Made by a program: the position numbers and the translations under genes. DNA of 64,000 nucleotides from Salinilacihabitans rarus. GTDB taxonomy: Archaea; Halobacteriota; Halobacteria; Halobacteriales; Natrialbaceae. The stretch is taken from NCBI RefSeq assembly GCF_024296665.1, contig NZ_CP100762.1, positions 620,001-684,000 of the forward strand. Direction: 5' to 3'. The notes beneath the pieces were generated by a model that saw only the letters and a program-made list of their open reading frames with translations, made no database searches and was not told the DNA's origin. The number at the start of each line of letters is the position of its first letter. Position 1 is the stretch's first letter. Shown one piece after another: positions 1-8,157 of the stretch.

Positions 1-456
1 TCACGCCGTGGCGGTTGGACCACGGAACGGTACTTCCGATCGGAAGAGCTCGGATTGCATGGAAAGATTGACCTCGTCGAGAGTGATCATGGTTCGCTTA
101 CCCCTGTCGAGCGGAAACGGGCCGAGAGTGGGGATTACTATCTGAGTGATGAGGTTCAGTTGGCTGGATACTGTATGTTGCTTGAGTCTGCGATCGATGA
201 GCAAGTCAATGTCGGATATATTTATCTCTACTCGACAGACGAACGACACGCGATCCGAATTTCGGACAACCATCGACAAACCGTGGAAGAAACCGTCTCC
301 CGCATCAACTCGATGACTGTCAGTTCGATCCCACCATTCACGGATAATCCGAGTAAATGCGACGGCTGTTCTGCACGCGAATACTGCCTACCGGCTGAAA
401 CCGCCCGAATGGAACATGATAAAGTCCGTGGCACAGGCTGGGAGGACCAGCAATGA
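1..456 (+). CDS. cas4: Cas4 family CRISPR exonuclease, 5' end outside window
   Basis: The reading frame is open from base 1, so this is the C-terminal part of Cas4, the RecB-like nuclease with an Fe-S cluster that trims prespacers and helps select PAMs during CRISPR adaptation. Visible motifs are the acidic strand GKIDLVE, the nuclease motif VERKR (E-x-K), the QLAGY motif that follows it, and the C-terminal cysteine group CDGCSAREYC (C-x2-C-x5-C) that supplies three of the four cluster ligands. The fourth ligand and the true start lie upstream. The TTG at base 55 is an internal codon, not the start. The stop overlaps the cas1 start (ATGA), so cas4-cas1-cas2 is one transcription unit. Confidence 0.9.
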   Translation, partial: SRRGGWTTERYFRSEELGLHGKIDLVESDHGSLTPVERKRAESGDYYLSDEVQLAGYCMLLESAIDEQVNVGYIYLYSTDERHAIRISDNHRQTVEETVSRINSMTVSSIPPFTDNPSKCDGCSAREYCLPAETARMEHDKVRGTGWEDQQ

Positions 457-1457
457 AAGAATCAGAAGCGATCTTCGAGGATTCGGTCATCTTCGTGACC
501 AAACAAGGTACCCAAGTCCGGATCGACGGGGGGCAGGTCGTGATCTGGAACGTCGACGCCGAGGAAGATGAAGACCGAAAATTAGCTGGATATCCGATCG
601 AGCAGCTAGATACAATCAACGTCTTCGGCGGGGTCAACTTCTCGACGCCGTTCGTCGCGAAGGCAAACGAACACGGGATCGTCCTCAACTACTTCACCGA
701 GAACGGGAAGTACCGAGGAAGCTTTGTTCCTGAGAAGAACACAATCGCGGAGGTCCGTCGAGCACAGTACGCCCTCTCGAGGGATGATGAGATCGCTATC
801 GCTCGACAGATGATTCAGGCGAAGGTTCGCAACGCACGAACGCTGCTCTCCCGGAAGGGCGTGTACGGAACGGATGTCCTCAAGGACCTTGGTGTCCGGG
901 TGGAGGACGCGACGACGAAAGACGACATCCGTGGCGTGGAGGGTGAAGCTGCAGAGCGATACTTCCAGCGACTCGACGAGACGCTCATCGACGGCTGGAC
1001 GTTCGAAAAACGGACAAAACGACCACCGGAAGATCACATCAACTCGTTGTTATCACTGACCTACGTCTTCATGAAAAACGAGGTACTGGCTGCACTTCGA
1101 CAATATAATCTTGATCCGTTTCTCGGTGTGTTACACGCTGATCGCCACGGCCGCCCATCACTCGCATTGGACCTCCAGGAGGAGTTTCGACCGATCTTCT
1201 GCGATGCCTTCGTCACGCGGCTAGTCAACCGAGGGACGATTACCCACGACGACTTCCGGAAGGACAACCGACTCAACGGCGACGCGTTCAAGACCTACTG
1301 CGCGAAGTTCGACGAGTTCATGAAAGAAGAACTGACCCACCCACACTTTGAGTACACCGTCACGCGACGTAAGGCAATTCGCCAGCAAGCAATTCTCTTG
1401 CGAAAGACAATCACTAGCGAGCTCGACAAGTATCACTCATTTTCGTTTGTACGATAA
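453..1457 (+). CDS. cas1: CRISPR-associated endonuclease Cas1
   Basis: Cas1 is the integrase of CRISPR adaptation and acts as a complex with Cas2 to insert prespacers at the leader-proximal repeat. The 334-residue length is normal. The N-terminal beta domain (IFVTKQGTQVRIDGG, about residues 13-27) precedes the helical catalytic domain. Likely metal ligands are E164 (GVEGEAAERYF), H228 (GVLHADRHG) and D240 (LALDLQEEFRP). The ATG at 453 overlaps the cas4 stop and cas2 follows after two bases. The gene appears intact, so the array next to it may still acquire spacers. The subtype cannot be decided without the effector genes. Confidence 0.95.
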   Translation: MKESEAIFEDSVIFVTKQGTQVRIDGGQVVIWNVDAEEDEDRKLAGYPIEQLDTINVFGGVNFSTPFVAKANEHGIVLNYFTENGKYRGSFVPEKNTIAEVRRAQYALSRDDEIAIARQMIQAKVRNARTLLSRKGVYGTDVLKDLGVRVEDATTKDDIRGVEGEAAERYFQRLDETLIDGWTFEKRTKRPPEDHINSLLSLTYVFMKNEVLAALRQYNLDPFLGVLHADRHGRPSLALDLQEEFRPIFCDAFVTRLVNRGTITHDDFRKDNRLNGDAFKTYCAKFDEFMKEELTHPHFEYTVTRRKAIRQQAILLRKTITSELDKYHSFSFVR

Positions 1458-1459
1458 CC

Positions 1460-1732
1460 ATGCGTCTCGTGATCGCATACGACGTCAGCGACGATACAAA
1501 TCGCCGCCGTGTGTATCGGACGCTACAACGATACGGTGCTTGGCAACAGTACAGTGTCTTCGAACTCGAGATAGACAGTGCCCAACGCGTCGAGCTGGTA
1601 GACGAACTTGAGTCATACATCAATTCTAGCGACGGAGACCGAATTCGGATCTATCGACTCTGTAGTGCCTGCCAAGACGCGACGACGGATATCGGGAGTG
1701 AGCCACCCGACGAACAGTCGAACGTAATCTGA
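1460..1732 (+). CDS. cas2: CRISPR-associated endoribonuclease Cas2
   Basis: Cas2 is the ferredoxin-fold dimer that bridges two Cas1 dimers in the spacer integration complex. The 90-residue protein starts MRLVIAYDVSDD, with the characteristic Asp after the first beta strand (YDVSDD) and the YRTLQRYG helix. The end (IRIYRLCSAC, then a short tail) is typical of haloarchaeal Cas2. It starts two bases after cas1. The leader and the first repeat follow its stop directly, the usual cas4-cas1-cas2-array order of type I systems in haloarchaea. Confidence 0.93.
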   Translation: MRLVIAYDVSDDTNRRRVYRTLQRYGAWQQYSVFELEIDSAQRVELVDELESYINSSDGDRIRIYRLCSACQDATTDIGSEPPDEQSNVI

Positions 1733-1849
1733 CGGTCTCTCTTCGTGAACCTTTATTAACTCACTGTACAGCCCCAGTCGACGAATGCAGGTGAGGATTT
1801 CAGACCACAAGAAACGTTTTTGATTCCTCTGGTTGTATCTCGACCCCCT
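1733..1849 (+). promoter_or_regulatory. CRISPR leader
   Basis: This 117-base stretch between the cas2 stop and the first repeat is more AT-rich than its surroundings. It contains a TATA-like element (CTTTATTAAC near 1750) and a T-rich tract (CGTTTTTGATT near 1815). Position, composition and the polarity of the repeats identify it as the leader that promotes array transcription and directs new spacers to the first repeat. Exact promoter and integration motifs cannot be proven by eye. Confidence 0.75.
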
Positions 1850-4800
1850 GTCGCAGAGACCAGAAAACCCAGCACGGGATTGAAACAATTATCTGCTTGC
1901 AGGTACGCCCATTCGCGCCAATCGTCGCAGAGACCAGAAAACCCAGCACGGGATTGAAACCCTACTGGATCAGCTATACGATGCCCTCGCGCGAGGACGT
2001 CGCAGAGACCAGAAAACCCAGCACGGGATTGAAACTCTCAATCTCGAACGCGCCCGCCGGCGTGACGAAGTCGCAGAGACCAGAAAACCCAGCACGGGAT
2101 TGAAACTGCGTGGCATACCAGCGGAGCACTTCGGGCCACGTCGCAGAGACCAGAAAACCCAGCACGGGATTGAAACAGCTCCACATCCAACCCGGAGACC
2201 TTGAGGGCGACGTCGCAGAGACCAGAAAACCCAGCACGGGATTGAAACAATTGTGAGAGAGGTCGCGGAGTATGGAGGGTGGATGTCGCAGAGACCAGAA
2301 AACCCAGCACGGGATTGAAACATGAGTTCCGGTGTCAGAACAACGAGTGTTGGGTGGGTCGCAGAGACCAGAAAACCCAGCACGGGATTGAAACTCGTTG
2401 TTACTCATTCTGACCTCCGTCCGTACGGAGTCGCAGAGACCAGAAAACCCAGCACGGGATTGAAACACAAGACCTCGTCCGTCGCGGCCACCGCGACCGT
2501 GTCGTCGCAGAGACCAGAAAACCCAGCACGGGATTGAAACAGAGCCGCGAGTTTCCACGGCGCGAGTATCCACAACCCGTCGCAGAGACCAGAAAACCCA
2601 GCACGGGATTGAAACGTCGGCGAAGTCGTCGGGGATGTTGAACGAGGTCTGGTGTCGCAGAGACCAGAAAACCCAGCACGGGATTGAAACCGGGTATGCT
2701 GTGGGGAGCACACGGTGACCCACCTGGTCGCAGAGACCAGAAAACCCAGCACGGGATTGAAACAAAGCGTCGGAACCGATACGCTCACGGCAAACGGCAG
2801 TCGCAGAGACCAGAAAACCCAGCACGGGATTGAAACTCTACGCGATCGACATCAAGCAGGTGGACGCCGACGGTCGCAGAGACCAGAAAACCCAGCACGG
2901 GATTGAAACGAGAGTGGCGCGTAACGGCGGTCTACGACCGATACGTCGCAGAGACCAGAAAACCCAGCACGGGATTGAAACTTCCTGGGTGCGCGAGATC
3001 GACCAGAGTTCGCGTTGTCGCAGAGACCAGAAAACCCAGCACGGGATTGAAACAAGAAGACGACCACCCCCGGGATCGAGCAACTGTCGCAGAGACCAGA
3101 AAACCCAGCACGGGATTGAAACACGACGTCGACGACCGACACGCCGGTTAACGTCTCGTCGCAGAGACCAGAAAACCCAGCACGGGATTGAAACGACGAT
3201 GGCGCAGAGATGGCTGCACGGTCCCTCGTGGTGTCGCAGAGACCAGAAAACCCAGCACGGGATTGAAACTTAGCTACTCCGCTGGCAACCGAGGGCCGGG
3301 CAGGGAGTCGCAGAGACCAGAAAACCCAGCACGGGATTGAAACCCGACTACGTGGCCGGCATGGACTTCGCGGCCGAGAGGTCGCAGAGACCAGAAAACC
3401 CAGCACGGGATTGAAACACCAAAACGTCGGAATCGAACTCGGGGAGAGGGATGTCGCAGAGACCAGAAAACCCAGCACGGGATTGAAACCGTTTCTCACG
3501 ATCGGACACAAGTAACGATCCGTCGGTCGCAGAGACCAGAAAACCCAGCACGGGATTGAAACAGGGTCGTCGTCCGCTGAATCGTCTCCTCGGCAAGCGG
3601 TCGCAGAGACCAGAAAACCCAGCACGGGATTGAAACATATCCTCCTCGGGCTGGTGCTGTGGGTCCGCGCCGTCGCAGAGACCAGAAAACCCAGCACGGG
3701 ATTGAAACTCGCAGGAGTAGAGGCCGCCGTCGGCGTCGATGCAGTCGCAGAGACCAGAAAACCCAGCACGGGATTGAAACTACCATCGTTCCTGTGATAC
3801 ACAGATCAATAGAGTCGCAGAGACCAGAAAACCCAGCACGGGATTGAAACGGATTACGTCGAGACGAACGCTCCCGTGCCGGAGGTCGCAGAGACCAGAA
3901 AACCCAGCACGGGATTGAAACCGAGCCACGGGCCGGCGAGCGCGTCGCCCGCCGTCGGTCGCAGAGACCAGAAAACCCAGCACGGGATTGAAACAAAAAC
4001 GCGCGCGCGTCGTCGAACCAGCTCGGGTCGTCGCAGAGACCAGAAAACCCAGCACGGGATTGAAACAAAACGCTCCGGGGCCGATCCGATTTTAAAGATG
4101 TCGCAGAGACCAGAAAACCCAGCACGGGATTGAAACCTTCTGAATGTGATCGTGAAGACCGTCCATCGTCCGAAGTCGCAGAGACCAGAAAACCCAGCAC
4201 GGGATTGAAACAATAAACGATAGTTCGAAATCCTACCGCGATGGTCGATTGTCGCAGAGACCAGAAAACCCAGCACGGGATTGAAACAGGGGACGCGGCG
4301 GACGTACGTCGAGGGCGACGAGAGTCGCAGAGACCAGAAAACCCAGCACGGGATTGAAACATACATCGAACGGCGAAAGTCTCGGCGCGAGCGATCGTCG
4401 CAGAGACCAGAAAACCCAGCACGGGATTGAAACCCGAGATCGTCGTTGTCTACCTCGCGTGGTGCGGGGGTCGCAGAGACCAGAAAACCCAGCACGGGAT
4501 TGAAACGTAGCGAGCGGTAACCTGTTAATCCCGGCGCCCGGCGGTCGCAGAGACCAGAAAACCCAGCACGGGATTGAAACATACCGCAACCGATCTTACA
4601 TCGTCAGAGTGGCCGTGTCGCAGAGACCAGAAAACCCAGCACGGGATTGAAACAGGACGAGCAGCTCGCCCGTGTCGGCGACGACGTCCGTCGCAGAGAC
4701 CAGAAAACCCAGCACGGGATTGAAACCTCGTTCCAGGCCTCTTCGAGGAGGTCGCTCACATTGTCGCAGAGACCAGAAAACCCAGCACGGGATTGAAACC

Positions 4801-4870
4801 ATCGAGAAGGTCGCGATGGAGTCGGCCTTCGAGAGTCGCAGGAGACCGAAAACCCGAGAAGAGATGAAAC
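1850..4870 (+). CRISPR. CRISPR array: 41 identical 37-nt repeats plus a degenerate terminal repeat, 41 spacers
   Basis: Repeats of 37 nt begin GTCGCAGAGACC and end CACGGGATTGAAAC. By direct reading they start at 1850, 1924, 1999, 2070, 2140 and on to 4763, with a decayed copy at 4835. Spacers are 32-39 nt, most often 35-37. The last eight bases, ATTGAAAC, are the expected 5' handle of mature type I crRNAs if transcribed on the + strand, away from the leader. All full repeats look identical. The 37-nt length is longer than the ~30-nt repeat usual in haloarchaeal type I-B and may indicate subtype I-D; that is inference. The repeat has no stop in several frames, so long ORFs across the array are artefacts. 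Confidence 0.99.
4835..4870 (+). repeat. degenerate terminal CRISPR repeat
   Basis: After the last perfect repeat (4763-4799) and a 35-base spacer there is a 36-base sequence that keeps the start GTCGCAG, the core GAAAACCC and the end GATGAAAC but has several substitutions and one net deletion. A decayed copy at the leader-distal end is the usual sign of the oldest repeat and fixes array polarity. Beyond it comes AT-rich DNA with a T run (GGATTTTTTG near 4928-4937) that could terminate array transcription. Confidence 0.85.
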
Positions 4871-4997
4871 AGGGTCCGTTGAAACAATCTTTCGAGGACC
4901 GAATCGACCACTACACGTCCTTTCAAACGGATTTTTTGTAACTTAGAATAATCATCCCTTCACAGATCGACTCAATCTATTACTCGCTTAACCGCTC

Positions 4998-5150
4998 TCA
5001 CTTACCTATATTGTGTTCTTCTGCGATCGCGACGGCCAGCCACCGCGCCCGCCGCGCAAGATCGGGATCGACGTCCTCGTAGTCGTCGGCGAGACGCTGC
5101 AGTGCGACGATCACGAGCCAGTCCTCCAGCGGTGAGGTCTCGACGTGCAT
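4998..5150 (-). CDS. small haloarchaeal protein of unknown function (50 aa)
   Basis: The protein begins MHVETSPLEDWLVIVALQRL and is acidic and probably helical, with no cysteines or membrane segment. The ATG at 5150 is chosen over the in-frame ATG at 5192 because a TATA-like element (TTTATATC on the minus strand, near 5173-5180) lies about 27 bases upstream, the geometry of a leaderless archaeal gene. A truncated relative with the same promoter and start lies at 6504-6578. I do not recognise a function. It is the first gene right of the CRISPR array. Confidence 0.55.
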   Translation of the reverse strand: MHVETSPLEDWLVIVALQRLADDYEDVDPDLARRARWLAVAIAEEHNIGK

Positions 5151-5167
5151 CGCCGGCGTTGGCCGCG
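5143..5167 (+). repeat. 25-bp direct repeat, left copy (partner 6571-6595)
   Basis: Twenty-five bases starting ACGTGCATCGCCGGCG are identical to 6571-6595, and similarity continues more loosely into the TATA-like element beyond. The repeat covers the start codon and 5' region of the small minus-strand genes at 4998-5150 and 6504-6578, so it is most simply a duplicated promoter and gene start. Both copies lie in the same orientation and bracket the HExxH gene. Confidence 0.8.
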
Positions 5168-5473
5168 GCTTCGGATATAAACCTGAAATCAATAAGGCAA
5201 GTGAGGTTGGTGGATTCGGTGTTCAGTTATAAGGAGGGTCAGAGAACAGTCCGACCAGGACGATCGCTGCGCCCATGCTCGTATTAGTTTTGCAGGAGCC
5301 TAGGAAGGCGTGATAAATGCGTGTTCAGGTCTGGTGAAACTGTTGATGATTCCGCTAGTAGAATCGTCGCTGTCGTAGCCATTTCGGATCGTTTCAGCAC
5401 GAGCTAAATTCGTGCCTCGGACTGGATAAGACATTAAGAAAACGAATAAAAACCTAATCGCTTCGAGTCTAGC
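5151..5473. other. gene-free stretch, lower GC
   Basis: Apart from the promoter of the 4998-5150 gene I see no convincing gene. The DNA is more AT-rich than its surroundings (for example AAGAAAACGAATAAAAACC near 5436) and lies beyond the 3' end of the HExxH gene, so it probably includes that gene's terminator. Short frames, such as a 17-codon minus-strand one near 5275, have no support. Confidence 0.5.
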
Positions 5474-6442
5474 CTATCGCCACGGGTTTTCGTTCGCAGG
5501 AATCGACGATTTCATAACGGCATCACCCGCCGTACCGATTCCGTCGCCATAGTGGAAATCTCCTACAACCTGTGCCGTACATTTCGACATAATCGGCATA
5601 GGTTTATTCACGTATGCCCACCGTTCCCAGTCACGTCCTTCACAGTCTTCTTCACCATCCGGATATTCATCGTCATCCGTGCTTTTAGCCTGCGAAGTGT
5701 AGCCGGTAGCCATAACGGAAGGCGTGGCCATACCAGTATTCGAGGTGTAACTTTCCGAACAGACCGTAATACCCATACGATGGTCGTAATACCCGCTGTT
5801 ATCGTAAATTTCGGTGTTAAAGGTCTGACCGTGGATTAGTTCGTGAATAAAGATATTATATCCGTAGTCGTAACCGGTCTGGCTTCCAGTGTCGATGTCG
5901 AAGCCGATATCCGCGTGGTCAGCATTGGCAAAGGCGAAAATACCTTCGTCTGTCTGGATATCATCACCGCTCGGATCTGATTCGTAATTATACAGGCTTC
6001 CCCACGACTGGCCGAGATACGTATCAGTGTTCCGGATGATGGCGATATTCATATTTTCCGGCGAACGGCGATAGCTGGAAGCCGCATTACGCACGTCATC
6101 AGGGGAAAGAACTTCGCGGTCTATCTGAAGCGAAGACCAACCGTGTTCTCGTGCTGTATACACATCGACATTACCGACATAAGCGAACCAGCTTTCGAGA
6201 TACTGCGCGAAGTCGTGCGCGGCATCGATACAGCCGTCATAAAATTCACTATCCTGAGTTGTGATATTAGGTCCGTCGTAAACGTAAATAGTCAGGTCCT
6301 GATAGTCGGCTGAATCGTTCGTAAGATGCGAAGCCGACGCGAGTCCGGAAGTAGCACCGACTGCACCGGCGCTAGCACCTGCGACGGCGGCTGATCTCAT
6401 AAACGTACGTCGATCGATCGATCGGCAATTACCTTCAGACAT
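5474..6442 (-). CDS. Tat-exported HExxH (zinc-metalloprotease-like) protein
   Basis: A secreted 322-residue protein. The N-terminus carries a twin-arginine signal (RRTFMRSAAVAGASAG, residues 11-26, then an Ala-rich stretch ending near ASA). The motif HELIH at 200-204 fits the HExxH zinc site of metalloproteases, and Asp/Tyr-rich segments with a few cysteines surround it. The downstream third zinc ligand cannot be assigned by eye, so peptidase activity is inferred. I chose the ATG at 6442 (MSEGN) because the one at 6457 adds only five residues. GC is lower than the chromosome, suggesting transfer. It stands alone between two copies of a 25-bp repeat. Confidence 0.7.
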   Translation of the reverse strand: MSEGNCRSIDRRTFMRSAAVAGASAGAVGATSGLASASHLTNDSADYQDLTIYVYDGPNITTQDSEFYDGCIDAAHDFAQYLESWFAYVGNVDVYTAREHGWSSLQIDREVLSPDDVRNAASSYRRSPENMNIAIIRNTDTYLGQSWGSLYNYESDPSGDDIQTDEGIFAFANADHADIGFDIDTGSQTGYDYGYNIFIHELIHGQTFNTEIYDNSGYYDHRMGITVCSESYTSNTGMATPSVMATGYTSQAKSTDDDEYPDGEEDCEGRDWERWAYVNKPMPIMSKCTAQVVGDFHYGDGIGTAGDAVMKSSIPANENPWR

Positions 6443-6503
6443 TGCAGAACCACCCACAGCAGTGAGCTTAATAAAACCTTACTATAATCCGTCGGCACCT
6501 CGT

Positions 6504-6578
6504 TTAGACTCCCCGGTAATCGCGACGGCTCCCGCGAACCCTTAAGACTCCCCAGTCCCGTACCGAGCTAACGTGCAT
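6504..6578 (-). pseudogene. truncated copy of the small MHV-start gene
   Basis: The minus strand reads MHVSSVRDWGVLRVRGSRRD and stops after 24 codons. It shares the start MHV, an Asp-Trp pair and a later Asp-Tyr at about the same spacing with the 50-residue protein at 4998-5150. The 25 bases around its start codon are identical, and a TATA-like GTATAA (plus strand 6602-6607) sits at the same distance. This looks like a decayed duplicate that kept its promoter and start. A very short functional peptide is possible but unsupported. Confidence 0.5.
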
Positions 6579-6595
6579 CGCCGGCGTTGGCCGCG
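6571..6595 (+). repeat. 25-bp direct repeat, right copy (partner 5143-5167)
   Basis: Identical to 5143-5167. Here it covers the start of the truncated gene 6504-6578 and is followed by the TATA-like element GCGTATAACC. Confidence 0.8.
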
Positions 6596-6767
6596 ACCTC
6601 GCGTATAACCCTGTAGCAGAGAGGGGAGTGGGACGGAGATGGTAGTGCTCTGGACACCCCTGACTGGCAGAAGGTTGTTGTCCCAGCTGATGTGCCACCC
6701 CCTGCGAGTCGACGGTTCGACCAGAAGGCGATACGCCGACTGGCGAACGAGTTCGCCGCCGACGAGG

Positions 6768-6974
6768 CTACGCCGCGCCGCGAAGGCGACCATCGACCGC
6801 TTCGAGGCGGTCCTCCTCGAGGGCCAGGTCGATTGCCGAGCGCGCCTCGTCGGTCGAGAGATTCGAATGCTGGGCGACGACCATAATCGTCTCGAGGCGG
6901 ACGGCGTCCGGTTGCTTCGGGCTCGTCTGGGCGTCGACCATCGCGACGACGCGGTCGACCGGGTCCGTAGGCAT
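6768..6974 (-). CDS. small winged-helix-like protein of unknown function (68 aa)
   Basis: The protein starts MPTDPVDRVVAMVDAQ and contains a helix-turn-helix-like pattern (ETIMVVAQHSNLSTDEARSA then IDLALEEDRLEAV), like small haloarchaeal helix-turn-helix proteins that compare an early helix with a recognition helix. I chose the ATG at 6974 because the upstream extension reads into the neighbouring gene's 3' end in another frame and looks non-coding. It follows the 164-residue gene (7019-7513) on the same strand and probably shares its transcript. Function unknown; DNA binding is inferred. Confidence 0.5.
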   Translation of the reverse strand: MPTDPVDRVVAMVDAQTSPKQPDAVRLETIMVVAQHSNLSTDEARSAIDLALEEDRLEAVDGRLRGAA

Positions 6975-7018
6975 ATCCGAGTGTTCGCGAGGAGAAGGCA
7001 GCAGTCGGTCGGCCGTGG

Positions 7019-7513
7019 TCAGCCGTCGTGCTCCGCTTGCAGGCAGCGGTTGCATCTCTCGACGGGCGAATCGTCTGTACCGGATTGGCTATCGGTCGGT
7101 CGTCGACTAATCTTGGCCTCCTTGAGGACCTCGCCACATGCGAGTGTCACTTCATCGGTACCGAGCTCGACGACCCGGTGCCACTGGCCATCGTGACCGG
7201 TGGCCCACAACCCGAACGGCACTGACTCATCGACCAGATCGTACGGATCGGAAACCACTTCGCGATCGACCGTGGTTCCGGTCTGCATTCGAACTCGTTC
7301 GACGACGTGCCGGCCCTCATCATCGAGAACGAGGAGATCCTTCTCGAGGACCCGTCCGTCGATTCCCTCGACGTCGACGGGACCACGCATATGGTAGACG
7401 TGTTCCGAGGTCGTGCCGTCGGCCCAGTGGGTTTGCTCGATCGCCCAGTTCTCACCCCAGCGCTCGCGGGCGAGTTCCTCGAGCCGTTCGAGCCGGTCGT
7501 CGGAGTCACTCAT
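7019..7513 (-). CDS. haloarchaeal hypothetical protein with C-terminal Cys pair (164 aa)
   Basis: An acidic 164-residue protein with an N-terminal helix (DRLERLEELARERWG), a beta-rich middle (HMRGPVDVEGIDGRVLEKDL) and a C-terminal region with conserved-looking Cys and His (TLACGEV, CNRCLQAEHDG) that may bind zinc. It resembles proteins seen in haloarchaeal proviruses and plasmids, but I cannot assign a family or function. Its start overlaps the 3' end of the winged-helix gene 7506-7991, so the three minus-strand genes probably form one operon driven from the 8.0-kb promoter region. Confidence 0.6.
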   Translation of the reverse strand: MSDSDDRLERLEELARERWGENWAIEQTHWADGTTSEHVYHMRGPVDVEGIDGRVLEKDLLVLDDEGRHVVERVRMQTGTTVDREVVSDPYDLVDESVPFGLWATGHDGQWHRVVELGTDEVTLACGEVLKEAKISRRPTDSQSGTDDSPVERCNRCLQAEHDG

Positions 7514-7991
7514 CGGCTCCCCCCGCAGCCTCGCGGAGTCGCTGCATGGCGACGTCGACGTCCATTCCGCCGTTCGCGAGCGCGTGTTCGAGGTCCTCGA
7601 TCGCGCGGGCGAGCTCCTGCCGATCGGGCGCCTCGGCGAGCCGGTCGTGGCAGTCGTCGAGGCGCTCTTTGTACGCCTGCCGGTCCTCGCGCGCCTCGGT
7701 CAGCGACGCCTCCAGGTCGGCGATTCGCTCCTGGAGGTCGGCGGGATCGGCAGGTGGTTCGACGTCGTCGCGCGGGTCGTCGACGAGTTCGTAAAGGCCT
7801 GGAGCAACGCGTTCGGCGTGACCGTGTTCGAGCATTCGGATAAGTCGCTCGCTGGCGTACTCCCGACTCTTGTCGAGTTCGTCAGCCACGTACGGCGGCG
7901 TGACGCGCCCCTCGCGTAGTAGCCCGAGGATCGATCGATCCGTGTCGTTCAGGTCGTCGTTACTGAGCACTGGTGAGTCTTTCATGCTCAT
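7506..7991 (-). CDS. winged-helix transcriptional regulator with C-terminal coiled coil
   Basis: The N-terminal half is a winged helix (DRSILGLLREGRVTPPYVAD, then ERLIRMLEHGHAERVAPGLYELV), a form common in haloarchaeal virus and plasmid regulators. It is followed by an Ala/Glu/Arg-rich coiled coil (about residues 80-150) likely used for dimerisation. The start is at 7991 (MSMKD) or 7985. It is transcribed away from a 166-base divergent region holding a 32-bp palindrome at 8018-8049, so it is probably the local autoregulator controlling both this operon and the plus-strand genes from 8158. The regulatory role is inferred. Confidence 0.7.
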   Translation of the reverse strand: MSMKDSPVLSNDDLNDTDRSILGLLREGRVTPPYVADELDKSREYASERLIRMLEHGHAERVAPGLYELVDDPRDDVEPPADPADLQERIADLEASLTEAREDRQAYKERLDDCHDRLAEAPDRQELARAIEDLEHALANGGMDVDVAMQRLREAAGGADE

Positions 7992-8017
7992 GGCCTACTA
8001 TTCTACGGGTAACGACA

Positions 8018-8049
8018 AGTAAGCTACGACCTGCAGGTAATAGCTTACT
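8018..8049. promoter_or_regulatory. 32-bp near-perfect palindrome, probable operator
   Basis: AGTAAGCTA (8018-8026) is the exact inverse of TAGCTTACT (8041-8049), and the centre is a perfect CCTGCAGG (8030-8037) on the same dyad axis at 8033.5. Only the 3-base joints between them do not match. It lies in the 166 bases between divergent genes 7506-7991 and 8158-8538. Related half-sites occur on both sides (TACTATTCTACGGGTAA from 7996, TTACTATCCGTAAT from 8045). This is the expected layout for a dimeric repressor site covering two promoters. Confidence 0.6.
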
Positions 8050-8157
8050 ATCCGTAATCTATATGCCGCTGGGGAATAGAGTAGTAACTGAGCACGGGAC
8101 GGCCGCGGAAAATGGCCGACGCGTTGGAGCGCGTTCGACCGTGCCGGTGAACGGCAG

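Noticed and set aside
1897-4802. Long ORFs on both strands across the repeats (up to 316 codons) with repeating peptides such as FQSRAGFSGLCD
   Set aside because: They exist only because the CRISPR repeat lacks stop codons in several frames; no start signal or protein family supports them.
1887-4834. Self-targeting spacers against the neighbouring island
   Set aside because: By eye I saw no spacer matching island genes, but I could not do a systematic alignment, so I make no claim.
5143-6595. Treating the 25-bp direct repeats as attachment sites of a small element
   Set aside because: Both copies coincide with a promoter and start codon of related small genes and no recombinase lies between them; duplication of a gene start explains them more simply.
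6692-6886. Possible remnant reading QKAIRRLANEFAADEAT on the + strand
   Set aside because: Short, no start context and it runs into antisense of the 6768-6974 gene; not enough to call a pseudogene.
6639-7196. Plus-strand ORFs opposite the minus-strand regulator cluster
   Set aside because: Basic, Arg-rich composition unlike haloarchaeal proteins; the minus-strand frames have acidic products and coherent starts.
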